A stretch of DNA of 19,432 nucleotides from an uncultured Phycisphaerales bacterium (GCA_903868035.1 CAIPTQ010000362.1:1-19432), one strand, 5' to 3'; shown: positions 6,494 through 14,880, counted from the first letter of the stretch. Program-made: numbers and translations. Notes: a model not told the origin generated them from the sequence alone.

Positions 6494-9376
6494 TTATCTG
6501 CCCGCGGCCGTCTTAGGCCCGACGAACGCATCCTTGTTCTGGGTCGCCGCCGCGCCGCCTCCGGCGGGGAAATTCCGCGTGGCGGTGCTGATGTTCCAAC
6601 CGTCAACGGCCACTTCCGGCGTCTCGGCGCCCAGGGACGCAGAACCCGCTTCGATCGTCACGGTCCGGGATTCGCCCGGCAGCAGCGAAATGTAGTTGTC
6701 GCTGTAGTACACCGGCAGCACGCGGTCGCCCGTCCTTTGCTTCCGCAGCGTCAAATGCACCTGCAAGGCCGGTATCTTCGTGGGGTTGGAAATCACCGCG
6801 TCGAGCAGGCACTTGCCCGCGGCATCGTGGCGCGTCAGCGCGACCTGCACGTCCGCGGTGGGCAGCGTCTGCAGGGGCGAGAAATCCTCCGGTTGGGTGA
6901 CCGGGCCGCGCCCAGGACCGCGCGCGCCAGCGCCCGTGCCCAGTCCGCCGGAGCCGAAGATGTTGGCCGCCAGCGGCGCGGCATCCGGGGCGACGGTCGC
7001 CGTCGTCCGCCAGTAGAAGTTGTCGGAAATGAGCTTGCCCTGGGCGTCCTTGAGTTCCAGTTTCACATAATGCACCGGCGTCAGATCGGCCGGCCAGACG
7101 GGCACGCCCAGATCGGTGGCGGCACACGCTTTGGCGCTCACGGGCGTAGTTTTCTCGGCTTTCTGCGTGCCGTCCATGTTGTAGATGCGGACGGTGGCCT
7201 GCAGGCCGTCCTTCGCCTGGGGCATGGTGTTGATGACCATGACATGCCAGTCGTTCGCGTTCATCTGGACGTGGAGGGGCTCGCAGCCCTTCTTGGCGCC
7301 GTAGAGCGCCGCCAGCGGCTCGAGGTCATAACTGTACACCTGCCACACGAAAGACGGCTGCGAAGGATTGCTCATCCAGGCGAGCACGCCCGCGCAGGGG
7401 TTGAAGAGTTTGGCCGCGCGTCCTTCGTAGAGGGCGCGCCAGGATTCATACATGGCCATCTGGGACTTGCGGGTAAAATCCACCAGGTCGCGCTGGGCGA
7501 TGCTGCCATAGCGGGTGGCGATCCCCAGGGGGAAGGTGTTCCCCGATTGGGCGCCCCGCAGCAGGTCATGGGACGCCCAGTCATCATTGAGGTCGTACCA
7601 GTCCTTCTCGGGCATCATGGCCTTGATGGACGCGAGGGTGGGGATGGACACGCCGCCGAGTTCCGTTTTGAAGGGTTCGGGGTTGGGCCGGAAGTAAGCC
7701 GACGGCACTTGCCAGGAGTACGGCCCGCCGGAGCGCACGCCGCTGCCTTCGTTGGAATTGGCGTGGAAGAGACGTGCGGGATCGAGTTCGCGGGTGACGG
7801 TGGTGAGATAATCGGCAATTTCCCTGGGAGCGGGATTGCTTTCGTTGCGGCCGCACCAGATGGCGATGGAGGGATGGCAGCGGAAGCGGACGACTTTTTC
7901 GCGGACGTTTTCCTTGTACATTTGGATGACGTCGGCGCGCCAGGCAAGAACTTCCGGCGTGTCGTTGGCGTTGGGTACTCCGCCGACCTGGGGGCCGTCG
8001 CTGGCGTTGGCCTGGAACATTTCATCCCAGATCATGATGCCGTACTTGTCGCACATATCGTAGAAGTCCTGGCTGGTGCTCTGGCCGACCCAGTTGCGGA
8101 TCATGGTGTAGTTGGCCAGCGCGTGATAGCGGACCTGGGCTTCGAGGCGTTCGCGCGGGATGCGCTTCATGGCCTCATCCATGCCCCAGCAGCCGCCCTT
8201 GCACATCACCGGCACACCGTTGACGAAAATCGTGAGGTTCAGTGATTGCGGAATCAGCGTTTGCTCGGGCGGAACGGCATACGTGATCTTGCGGATGCCG
8301 AAGTTGGTGTCCTTGGCGTCGGATGGGGCGCCGTTAATATCGAAGGTGACGTGCATGGCGTAGAGGAAGGGCTCGCCATAGGTGTTGGGCCACCAGAGTT
8401 TCGGGTTGTTCACGTGCAGTTGTGCTGCTTCGGCGGTGGTGACCTTGACCTCCTTGACCTCGTGCGGCTGGAGCGTCACCGGCACCGAGAATCCGCCGCC
8501 GTCAAACGTCCCCTTGAGCGTGCCGGTCACCGGTTGATCGGTGGCGTTGCGCACGGTCGTGAGCACCATCAGGTCCGCCGAGTCGGTCCTGGGCAGGGGC
8601 AAGTCGGAGCTGACGGAGGGGTCATCAATCCGCACCGGCCCGGTGGTCGAGAGCGTCACCTTCTGCCAAATCCCCATGTCGCGGTCGCGGATGGCGGGAA
8701 TCCAATCCCAGCCGACGGTGCAGCCGAAGGTGGCGCCATCCTGCATGAGTGCCCCGCCATTGCCGCCCGTGCCCAGGGCCACGGTTTGTTCCTGCGGATT
8801 CCCCGGGTGGGGCGGCGGATTGATGCGCACGGCGATGGCCGCCGGCTGCCCCGCCTTCACGAAGTCCGTCACATCGAAGATGCCCCGGGCGAAGGCCCCC
8901 TTCACGGTGCCGGCCTGCTTGCCGTTGACCCACACGTCGGCGGTGTAGTTGATGCCGTCAAAGTTCAGCCAGATGCGCTTGCCGGCAAAGTCGGCGGGCA
9001 CGGCCACGTCCGTCCGATACCAGTAGCTCGTCCGGCACAGCGTCTCGGGAATGACGTTCGGCCGGTTGTTTTCGCCGTACAGCGGCTCGGGATAAACCTT
9101 TTCATTCACCAGACTCGTGAGCACCGTGCCCGGGACGGTGGCTTTGTACCACCCCGGCTGCGCGGCGCCGGCCACGGAGAGTTTGGCACCCCAGGCGTCG
9201 GCTTCGGCCTTCCTGGCGGCGGGAGTATCGCCGGGCTTTTCCACCTTGGCGACATCCTGCAGGGTCCAGCCGGTGGTGAGGGTCAGGGGCGCGGGGGCCG
9301 CCTGGCCGAAGGCCGAGCCGATGAGAGAGCACGTGATAACTCCGGCAAGAATCGCGGCCACATGAATGCAGGACAT
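6494..9376 (-). CDS. Secreted glycoside hydrolase family 2 exo-glycosidase (exo-beta-D-glucosaminidase/beta-mannosidase-like)
   Basis: The 960-residue protein has a signal peptide ('SAFGQA', cleavage near 25). The GH2 plan follows: a sugar-binding jelly roll (about 30-245, with 'WLNFDGINYTADVWVNGKQ'), an Ig-like domain (about 250-365), a TIM barrel (about 366-690) and C-terminal Ig-like domains. The acid/base is Glu512 in 'CGRNESNP'; the probable nucleophile is Glu572 in 'TELGGVSIPT'. The segments 'PSQPSFVWQVYSYDLEP' and 'GAKKGCEPLHVQMN' resemble the CsxA exo-beta-D-glucosaminidase branch more than LacZ, so removal of glucosamine or mannose from oligosaccharide ends is likely; the sugar cannot be fixed from sequence alone. 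A Gly/Arg-rich insert ('GARGPGRGP', about 820-835) resembles inserts in the next gene. The start is supported by AAGGAG 7 bp upstream. It lies 136 bp downstream of the permease gene. Confidence 0.93.
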   Translation of the reverse strand: MSCIHVAAILAGVITCSLIGSAFGQAAPAPLTLTTGWTLQDVAKVEKPGDTPAARKAEADAWGAKLSVAGAAQPGWYKATVPGTVLTSLVNEKVYPEPLYGENNRPNVIPETLCRTSYWYRTDVAVPADFAGKRIWLNFDGINYTADVWVNGKQAGTVKGAFARGIFDVTDFVKAGQPAAIAVRINPPPHPGNPQEQTVALGTGGNGGALMQDGATFGCTVGWDWIPAIRDRDMGIWQKVTLSTTGPVRIDDPSVSSDLPLPRTDSADLMVLTTVRNATDQPVTGTLKGTFDGGGFSVPVTLQPHEVKEVKVTTAEAAQLHVNNPKLWWPNTYGEPFLYAMHVTFDINGAPSDAKDTNFGIRKITYAVPPEQTLIPQSLNLTIFVNGVPVMCKGGCWGMDEAMKRIPRERLEAQVRYHALANYTMIRNWVGQSTSQDFYDMCDKYGIMIWDEMFQANASDGPQVGGVPNANDTPEVLAWRADVIQMYKENVREKVVRFRCHPSIAIWCGRNESNPAPREIADYLTTVTRELDPARLFHANSNEGSGVRSGGPYSWQVPSAYFRPNPEPFKTELGGVSIPTLASIKAMMPEKDWYDLNDDWASHDLLRGAQSGNTFPLGIATRYGSIAQRDLVDFTRKSQMAMYESWRALYEGRAAKLFNPCAGVLAWMSNPSQPSFVWQVYSYDLEPLAALYGAKKGCEPLHVQMNANDWHVMVINTMPQAKDGLQATVRIYNMDGTQKAEKTTPVSAKACAATDLGVPVWPADLTPVHYVKLELKDAQGKLISDNFYWRTTATVAPDAAPLAANIFGSGGLGTGAGARGPGRGPVTQPEDFSPLQTLPTADVQVALTRHDAAGKCLLDAVISNPTKIPALQVHLTLRKQRTGDRVLPVYYSDNYISLLPGESRTVTIEAGSASLGAETPEVAVDGWNISTATRNFPAGGGAAATQNKDAFVGPKTAAGR

Positions 9377-9512
9377 AAGGACTCCTTTTGGGTTGTTAAC
9401 AGGCGTGACTTGCTCAAACTCACACTACAATAACGCCTTGGCAGTATATGTCCACGGCGGCCAGGGCACACAAAACTTCCAGCCCTGACGCGGCCATGCT
9501 TCAAACGGCGAA
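9377..9512 (-). other. 136-bp gap between permease and GH2 genes; possible internal promoter
   Basis: No hairpin terminator is evident after the permease stop. On the - strand a TATACT hexamer (complement of 9443-9448) matches a sigma-70 -10 box at 5 of 6 positions, but no good -35 lies at normal spacing (TTGTGT is 19 bp upstream). The enzyme genes may have their own promoter or be read through from the transporter genes. Confidence 0.3.
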
Positions 9513-10514
9513 TCACCGCCGCTTGGCGGGCATGGCCACATTCAACAGCACCGCCACGAAAATCAATACTCCGCGCACCGCCAGTTGCCAGTATTCATTG
9601 TTGATTTCCATCATGGTCATGCCGTTTTCGACCACCCCCAGGAAGATCACGCCCACCAGCGTCCCCCAGATGCGCCCCACGCCCCCGGTGAAGCTGGTGC
9701 CCCCGATGATGACCGCGGCAATGATGTCCAGTTCCCAGCCCGTGCCGGTGGTGTGGCTGCCCTGGCTGAGCAGCGAGGCCTGCATGATGCCGGCGATCCC
9801 GGCCAGCGAGGAGACGATCGCCATCACCGCCATGCGGATGAAGCTCACGTTGATGCCGCTCAGGCGGGACGCCTCGGGATTGCCGCCCACCGCATACACG
9901 GATCGGCCAAAGGTCGTGTAGTTCATGCAGAACAGCAGCAGGAGAAAGACCGCCGCAAACACGATCACGGGGAAGGGAATCCCCGCGACATGGCCCTTGC
10001 CCAGAAAGGAGAACCACGGCGGCAGCGGCGGCTTTTCGCCCACCGTGCTCACCGGGAAGCCGTTGATGATGACCCCCGCCAGACCCCGCAGAAACGTCAT
10101 CCACGCCAGCGTGCTGATGAACGTGGGCACCTGGAAGCGGATGCGCATGAAGCCCGTGAAGCATCCCGCCACGGTGCAAGCCAGAAGCACCGTCCCCACG
10201 GTCGCCGCAAACGCCAGGAGCGCATGCGGATAATCCGGCCAGCCCGTCATTTTGGTCATCATCCACACGGTCAGGCATCCGGAAAACGCCACCGTGGAGC
10301 CCACGCTCAAATCGATCTCCCCGGCGATGATCACCATCGTCATGCCGAAGGCGATGATCCCCGGCAGCGATACGTTCCGCAGAATGTTGAGGAAATTCTC
10401 CACCGACAGAAAACCGTCGGCCCGGAAGGCCAGGAATACGCACAGCGCCACCAGCACGATCTCCAGAATCGTCTGCCGCACCCAGTACGTGGCCATAGCG
10501 GTGACATTCTTCAT
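9513..10514 (-). CDS. Ribose-type (CUT2) sugar ABC transporter permease
   Basis: This is the membrane subunit of a monosaccharide importer in the RbsC/XylH/AraH family. The 333-residue product is strongly hydrophobic, with about 8-10 membrane segments. It carries family signatures such as 'MTMVIIAGEIDLSVGSTVAF' near the N-terminus and 'AAVIIGGTSFTGGVGRIWGT' followed by 'GVIFLGVVENGMTMM' near the C-terminus. The frame runs further upstream, but ATG 10514 is preferred. It forms an ATGA overlap with the ATPase stop, has GGAGGG 6 bp upstream and yields a normal-length permease. A longer version would add 45 polar residues read from inside the ATPase gene. The substrate is probably a pentose, hexose or derivative; which one cannot be told. 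Confidence 0.95.
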   Translation of the reverse strand: MKNVTAMATYWVRQTILEIVLVALCVFLAFRADGFLSVENFLNILRNVSLPGIIAFGMTMVIIAGEIDLSVGSTVAFSGCLTVWMMTKMTGWPDYPHALLAFAATVGTVLLACTVAGCFTGFMRIRFQVPTFISTLAWMTFLRGLAGVIINGFPVSTVGEKPPLPPWFSFLGKGHVAGIPFPVIVFAAVFLLLLFCMNYTTFGRSVYAVGGNPEASRLSGINVSFIRMAVMAIVSSLAGIAGIMQASLLSQGSHTTGTGWELDIIAAVIIGGTSFTGGVGRIWGTLVGVIFLGVVENGMTMMEINNEYWQLAVRGVLIFVAVLLNVAMPAKRR

Positions 10515-12037
10515 CTCCCACCCTCCGCGCCCGCGGCCGTCCGATCGGCATCCGACATGCAGCGCAACACCAGGCCGTCCACCGTCAGTTCCTCGGGCCG
10601 GACCTCCGCGGCGATCGTGCCCGCGCGCATCACCAGTATCCGATGGCACACTTCCATCAATTCCTCCAGTTCGCTCGAGACCACAAGCGAGCTGATGCCC
10701 TGCCGGCTCAAGTCCCAGACAATCTGGAAAATCTGCTGCTTGGCCTGCAAGTCGATCCCCCGGGTAGGCTCGTCAAACAGCATCACGCGCGGCCGGGTGA
10801 TCAGCCACTTGCCCACCACCACCTTCTGCTGGTTCCCGCCGCTCAACGAGTCCACCGGAAAGCCGGCATCCGCCAGCTTGATGGCCAGCCGCTCGATCAA
10901 CGGCGCCGCGGCCTCCTGCTCCATCCGGTTGTTAATCAGGCCCCGCCGCGCGATGCGGCCCAGGCTCGCCAGCGAGAAATTCCGCCGCACGCTCATCGGC
11001 AGCACCAGCGACTGCTCCTTCCGGTTCTCGGGGATCATCCCGATCCCCAGGCGGTTGGCCGCGCGCGGCGAGCCGATGCGCACCGGCCGGCCCTCCAGGA
11101 ATATCCGCCCCTCATCCAGCCGGTCGGCGCCGAACAGCGCGCGCAGCAATTCCGTCCGCCCCGAACCCACCATCCCCGCGAGGCCCAGGATTTCGCCCTG
11201 GCGCAGGGAGAAAGTCACATCATGAAACCGCGGCCGCCGCGTAAGTCCCCGCGCTTCCAGCAGAATTTCCCGCCCCGCCTGCAGGCCCGGCGGCCGATGT
11301 CTGGGCACGATTTCCCCGAAAATCATGCGCACGATCTTCTCCGCGGGCGCCTCGGCGAAGGGCACCGTCCCCACATGCCGCCCGTCGCGCAGCACCGTCA
11401 CCGAGTCGGCGATGTGGGCCAGTTCCTGCAGGCGATGGGTGATATAGATCACCGCCACGCCCTTGTCCGCCAGGCGGCGCACGATGCGGAAGAGCATCTC
11501 CGTCTCGTGCCGGGCCAGGGCGGAGGTGGGTTCATCCAGCAGCAGGACCGAAGGCGCAAAAGACATGGCCTTGGCGATCTCGACGACCTGCTGCTGGGCC
11601 ACGCCCAGGTCCGAGACGCGCCAGCGCACGTCCAGGTCCACCCCCATGTCCTCAAGCACGTGCCGGGCGCGGGCCCGGGCGGTCGGCCAGTCGAGGGCCA
11701 GGCCCAGCGTCGCGCGCCGCGTGGGCATCCGGCCCAACAGAATATTCTCCGCGATCGACAGGCCCCGGATCAGCGAGAGTTCCTGGTACACGGTGGCGAT
11801 CCCCTGGCGGAACGCGTCCCGGGCCGAGGCCAGCCGCACCGGTTGCCCGTTGATCAGGATGTGCCCGCTCGTGGGCGGCACGGTCCCGGCCAGAATCTTC
11901 ACCAGCGTGCTCTTGCCCGCCCCGTTTTTCCCCAGCAGCGCCGAGACTTTCCCGCCCTCAAAGCGCAGCGACACGTCGTCCAGCGCCAGCGTCCCTGGAT
12001 ATTGTTTCCGAATGCCGACGGTTTCCAGCGCGCGCAT
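10511..12037 (-). CDS. Ribose-type (CUT2) sugar ABC transporter ATP-binding protein with two ABC domains
   Basis: This 508-residue RbsA/MglA-type protein powers sugar import. The first ABC domain has Walker A 'GKNGAGKST' (36-44), signature 'LGVAQQQ' (144-150) and Walker B 'VLLLDEPTSA' (164-173). The second has the degenerate Walker A 'GMVGSGRTE' (288-296) typical of this family, signature 'LSGGNQQ' (398-404) and Walker B 'VMLFDEPTRG' (418-427). The start is set by the junction with the upstream gene: the binding-protein TGA and this ATG share one base (TGATG at 12039-12035), a sign of translational coupling. An in-frame GTG at 12058 would add only seven residues. The stop overlaps the permease start as ATGA. 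No substrate specificity is visible in this subunit. Confidence 0.96.
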   Translation of the reverse strand: MRALETVGIRKQYPGTLALDDVSLRFEGGKVSALLGKNGAGKSTLVKILAGTVPPTSGHILINGQPVRLASARDAFRQGIATVYQELSLIRGLSIAENILLGRMPTRRATLGLALDWPTARARARHVLEDMGVDLDVRWRVSDLGVAQQQVVEIAKAMSFAPSVLLLDEPTSALARHETEMLFRIVRRLADKGVAVIYITHRLQELAHIADSVTVLRDGRHVGTVPFAEAPAEKIVRMIFGEIVPRHRPPGLQAGREILLEARGLTRRPRFHDVTFSLRQGEILGLAGMVGSGRTELLRALFGADRLDEGRIFLEGRPVRIGSPRAANRLGIGMIPENRKEQSLVLPMSVRRNFSLASLGRIARRGLINNRMEQEAAAPLIERLAIKLADAGFPVDSLSGGNQQKVVVGKWLITRPRVMLFDEPTRGIDLQAKQQIFQIVWDLSRQGISSLVVSSELEELMEVCHRILVMRAGTIAAEVRPEELTVDGLVLRCMSDADRTAAGAEGGR

Positions 12038-13038
12038 CAGTTTCCGCCCGCGGTCCACTTCTTGAGCTGCTCGGCGAACTTCGCCACCCCGGCGGGATCA
12101 TCCCGGGTGAGGCACGTGTTGGTCAGCTCGATCTTCTTGTCGTACTTTTCCTTTTTCAGGGCTTTGAGCGCCACTTCCACGGACATCTGGCCCATTTCAA
12201 ACGGTTTCTGCGCCGTGATGGCCTGCAATATGTTGTCCTTCGCCAGCAGGAACCCCAGCAACTGGTCGCTCACGTCGGTGCCGAACACGGCGATCTTGCC
12301 GTCGCCCTTGCCGGCCGCCTGCACCGCCAGCACCGCCCCGCCCGTGCCGCCTTCATTGGCCGCGTAGATGATGTTGACGTCCGGATGGCTCGTGATGATG
12401 TCGCCGGCGGTCTTCAGCGCCTTTTCCGTCAGATAGGCGTCCTGATCCGCGATGAGTTTCACGCCCGGCAGCGCGGTCACCTGTTTCTTGAAGCCCCCCG
12501 TGCGCGCGTCGCTCTGTGCGGCCACCTGCGAATGGAACGCCAGGATGGCAATCGTCGCCTTGCCTCCCAGTTTCTCGTTGATGTATTTCACGGCCGCCTT
12601 GCCCGTCTGCTCGCCCAGATCCCACGCCGAACACTGCACATCGCCCTCCGGAAAATCGGCGGCAATCGAGGTGTTGTTGGTCACGATCAGGATGCCCTTG
12701 TCGTGCGCCTCCTGGAGCGCCGGGACCGACCCATCGCGCAACAGCGGCGAAATAAGGATCGCGTCCACCTTTTTGGTCTGGAAGCTTTGGATGAGCTTCT
12801 GCTCGGTTTCCGGCTTGTTGTCGGAATTGCCCGACAGCAGTTCCACGCCGTTCTTTTTGGCCGCGTCTTCCATGCCGAATTTGATCATCCGGAAGAACTG
12901 GTCATCCTGGAAAATGATGCCCGCCATTCGGATTTTCTTGGTGGCGCCTGGGGCGCTCGAGTCGCCACAGCCGCTCAGGTTCAACGCCAGCGCCAGCAGG
13001 ACGATGGCCAGGGTTGCCAGATAACTCAATTTGTTCAT
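12037..13038 (-). CDS. Ribose-type sugar ABC transporter substrate-binding lipoprotein
   Basis: This is a 333-residue periplasmic binding protein of the RbsB type (Peripla_BP_4-like). It begins with a lipoprotein signal, 'MNKLSYL', a hydrophobic core and lipobox 'LSGC' (lipidated Cys24). Family signs are 'IRMAGIIFQDDQFFRMIKFG' at the start of lobe 1, 'KKVDAILISPLLRDGSVPAL' for the conserved block after strand 3, 'GILIVTNNTS', and 'AVFGTDVSDQLLGFLLAKDN' in lobe 2. It captures a sugar, possibly one released by the two secreted enzymes encoded downstream, and delivers it to the permease. GGAGGC lies 5 bp before the ATG. It is the first gene of the locus, so its upstream region should hold the main promoter. 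Specificity cannot be assigned. Confidence 0.94.
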   Translation of the reverse strand: MNKLSYLATLAIVLLALALNLSGCGDSSAPGATKKIRMAGIIFQDDQFFRMIKFGMEDAAKKNGVELLSGNSDNKPETEQKLIQSFQTKKVDAILISPLLRDGSVPALQEAHDKGILIVTNNTSIAADFPEGDVQCSAWDLGEQTGKAAVKYINEKLGGKATIAILAFHSQVAAQSDARTGGFKKQVTALPGVKLIADQDAYLTEKALKTAGDIITSHPDVNIIYAANEGGTGGAVLAVQAAGKGDGKIAVFGTDVSDQLLGFLLAKDNILQAITAQKPFEMGQMSVEVALKALKKEKYDKKIELTNTCLTRDDPAGVAKFAEQLKKWTAGGN

Positions 13039-13257
13039 GGATAGCCTCCGTTAGACGAACCAGACGGGATTATTAAGGGATTCCGTCATAAAATGGGTGT
13101 TTTGTCAAGCGTGAAGCGCGCGGAGATCCGATTGCCGGCCAATTCAAGTGTGGATTATCTGAATATTGCGCGGCATTTGACCTACCCCAAATAGAGTGTA
13201 CACCGAATCGCGCGCCCCACTTTTTTCTTGGATTGCCGCATGTGCTACACTCCCGGT
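13039..13257. promoter_or_regulatory. Divergent intergenic region between sugar transporter operon and miaB
   Basis: This AT-richer 219-bp gap should carry promoters for both directions. Toward miaB, TTGACC (13177-13182) and TACACC (13199-13204) are 16 bp apart; an extended -10, TGC-TACACT (13243-13251), lies closer to the gene. Toward the transporter, a perfect TTGACA is present (complement of 13103-13108), but the nearest -10-like TATGAC is only 12 bp away, so that pairing is doubtful. I see no convincing operator palindrome. Confidence 0.4.
13243..13251 (+). promoter_or_regulatory. Extended -10 element (TGCTACACT) directly before miaB
   Basis: TG-N-TACACT ends 6 bp before the miaB ATG, so transcription from it would begin at or next to the start codon. 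No Shine-Dalgarno sequence precedes that ATG. The same TACACT hexamer with an upstream TG serves as the -10 of the sigma factor promoter at 15188-15193. The -35 position here (TTTTCT) is weak. Confidence 0.35.
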
Positions 13258-14880
13258 ATGAAGAAAATCTACCTGGAGACCTTCGGCTGCCAGATGAACG
13301 TGCTCGATTCGGAACTGGTGCAAACGCAGTTGCGCGCGTTGGGGTATTCCTTCACCCCCGCGCTGGAGGATGCCGACATCGTGCTGTACAACACGTGTTC
13401 GGTGCGCGAGCGTTCGGAGCAGAAGGTGTGGTCGCGGCTGGGCCTGGTCAAGCTGCGCAAGGCGGAGGAGCCGGCGCTGATTGTGGGCGTCATCGGCTGC
13501 ATGGCCGAGCGCGACGGGGCGGGGCTGATGAAGCGGATGCCGCACGTCGATCTCATGTGCGGGCCCTCGGAACTGGATCAGTTGCCCGCGCTGCTGGAGA
13601 ACGTCATCAAGACCGGCACGCACCAGCATGCGCTGGCGGGCAACAATTCCCGCCGCACGAAAACGCTGGACCACGCCCGCGAGGAGCAGGACGGGCTGGA
13701 AGCCCTGGACCTGGCGCGCTCCTTCGCGCCCTATGAGCAGCGTTTCCAGGCGTACGTGCGCATTGTTCGCGGCTGCAACAAATTCTGCACCTACTGCGTG
13801 GTGCCGTACACGCGCGGCGCGGAGATTTCGCGCGCCCCGCGGAACATTCTCGAGGAAGCGCGTAAGCTCGCCGACTCCGGCTGCCTGGAGATCACGCTCC
13901 TGGGCCAGACCGTCAATCATTATGCATATGAGCATGACACGGCGGCATCCACCGCCACCGGCCCGGCCCCCAAACGCACCACCTTCGCCGAACTGCTTTA
14001 TCTCCTGCACGAGTCGCTTCCGCATCTGCCCCGGCTGCGGTTCCTCACCAGTTACCCCGCCGACTTTGGCGATGATATTCTGCACGTCATGCGCGACGCG
14101 CCCCGCATCTGCCGCTATCTGCACATCCCGGCACAGTCCGGCTCGGACCGCATCCTCAAGCTGATGAACCGCGGCTACACGCGGGATTCCTACCTCGAAC
14201 TCGTAGGCCGCGCCCGCCGCATCGTGCCGGGCATTCAACTGGTTGGCGATTTCATCGTCGGCTTTCCCACCGAATCGGATGCCGACTACGCGCTCTCCCG
14301 CTCCCTCGTCGAACAGGCCCGCTACAAAAATTCTTTTATTTTCAAATACTCGCCCCGCCCCGGCACCGTGGGCATCAAACGATTCCAAGATGATGTGCCC
14401 GAAGACGTGAAGCGCTTTCGCAACAACGATCTTCTACGCCTGCAAAATCGCATTTCCAATGAACTCAATCGCGAACTTCTCGGCCAAGTCGTGGATGTGC
14501 TCTGCGATGGTCCTTCTGGGTGGGGGGGTACAAATGGCGGTGGAGGCGACAAAGATCCCGATTCCGTCGTTGCCGTCACTGCCGCTACAACTACTGTTGA
14601 ACTCGGCCCTACCCTCGCCGCCGGCCTCAACAGTACCCGTAGCGTAAGCAAGGGCCGGCGACTCGATCGTCACGGCCAGCCTTATGCCACCCCGCAAGTC
14701 ACCACCAGTCAGCCCGATTGGGTACAACTCTCCGGGCGCACCACTTGCGACCAGATTGTAGTTTTCCAGGGTCCGCCGTCGCTCACCGGGCGCATCCTCC
14801 CGGTCCGCGTTCGTGAAGCGTTCGGCATGACCATTTTTGCCGATCTGGCACCAACCGCCGATGGCCGCGCCATTTCGTAA
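13258..14880 (+). CDS. miaB: tRNA-2-methylthio-N6-dimethylallyladenosine synthase (MiaB) with an interrupted TRAM domain
   Basis: MiaB is a radical-SAM enzyme that adds a methylthio group to i6A at tRNA position 37. The start gives 'MKKIYLETFGCQMN', the diagnostic MiaB N-terminus. The N-terminal domain carries the auxiliary Fe-S cluster cysteines Cys11, Cys47 and Cys81. The radical-SAM motif is 'CNKFCTYC' (Cys173, 177, 180), followed by 'GQTVNHY', 'TSYPADF', 'HIPAQSGSD' and 'VGDFIVGFPTE'. The TRAM domain begins at about 400 ('ELLGQVVDVLCDGPS'), is broken by about 67 foreign-looking residues (421-487), and resumes as 'LSGRTTCDQIVVFQGPPSLT'. The insertion brings the protein to 540 residues; typical MiaB has about 440-475. 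It contains a short repeat at the DNA level. An upstream in-frame TTG (13228) is less likely as start. Catalytic residues are intact, so the enzyme is probably active. Confidence 0.96.
   Translation: MKKIYLETFGCQMNVLDSELVQTQLRALGYSFTPALEDADIVLYNTCSVRERSEQKVWSRLGLVKLRKAEEPALIVGVIGCMAERDGAGLMKRMPHVDLMCGPSELDQLPALLENVIKTGTHQHALAGNNSRRTKTLDHAREEQDGLEALDLARSFAPYEQRFQAYVRIVRGCNKFCTYCVVPYTRGAEISRAPRNILEEARKLADSGCLEITLLGQTVNHYAYEHDTAASTATGPAPKRTTFAELLYLLHESLPHLPRLRFLTSYPADFGDDILHVMRDAPRICRYLHIPAQSGSDRILKLMNRGYTRDSYLELVGRARRIVPGIQLVGDFIVGFPTESDADYALSRSLVEQARYKNSFIFKYSPRPGTVGIKRFQDDVPEDVKRFRNNDLLRLQNRISNELNRELLGQVVDVLCDGPSGWGGTNGGGGDKDPDSVVAVTAATTTVELGPTLAAGLNSTRSVSKGRRLDRHGQPYATPQVTTSQPDWVQLSGRTTCDQIVVFQGPPSLTGRILPVRVREAFGMTIFADLAPTADGRAIS
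14518..14718 (+). other. Insertion of about 200 bp inside the miaB TRAM domain
   Basis: This in-frame stretch encodes residues 421-487, low-complexity at its start ('GWGGTNGGGG') and rich in Thr, Ser and Pro later. It separates two recognisable halves of the TRAM fold and has no counterpart in MiaB proteins I know. It holds the repeat at 14636-14654. The edges are approximate because flanking TRAM residues are variable. Confidence 0.6.
14636..14654 (+). repeat. Short imperfect hairpin repeat inside the miaB insertion
   Basis: The sequence CCCGTAGCGTAAGCAAGGG can fold as CCC/GGG and GC/GC steps around a GTAA loop. From memory, closely similar strings recur in many planctomycete genomes, both between and within genes. 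Only one copy is seen in this window, so its repeat status rests on that recollection. It is translated as '(T)RSVSKG'. Confidence 0.45.

Noticed and set aside
6470..9433. Two long + strand open frames opposite the GH2 gene
   Set aside because: The opposite strand encodes a complete GH2 enzyme with catalytic residues. These frames show only shadow composition rich in Gly, Val, His and Arg.
9377..9512. dif-like recombination site near the composition switch
   Set aside because: The short AT-rich patch 'GCAGTATATGT' lacks the paired arms of a dif site.
10515..10649. 45-residue N-terminal extension of the sugar permease
   Set aside because: It lies wholly inside the ATPase gene, is polar and Gly/Arg-rich, and the ATG at 10514 has a strong ribosome-binding site and an ATGA overlap.
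13085..13108. TTGACA...TATGAC promoter for the sugar transporter operon
   Set aside because: The -35 hexamer is perfect, but the spacer is only 12 bp, which does not support a sigma-70 promoter. The true promoter is left unassigned.
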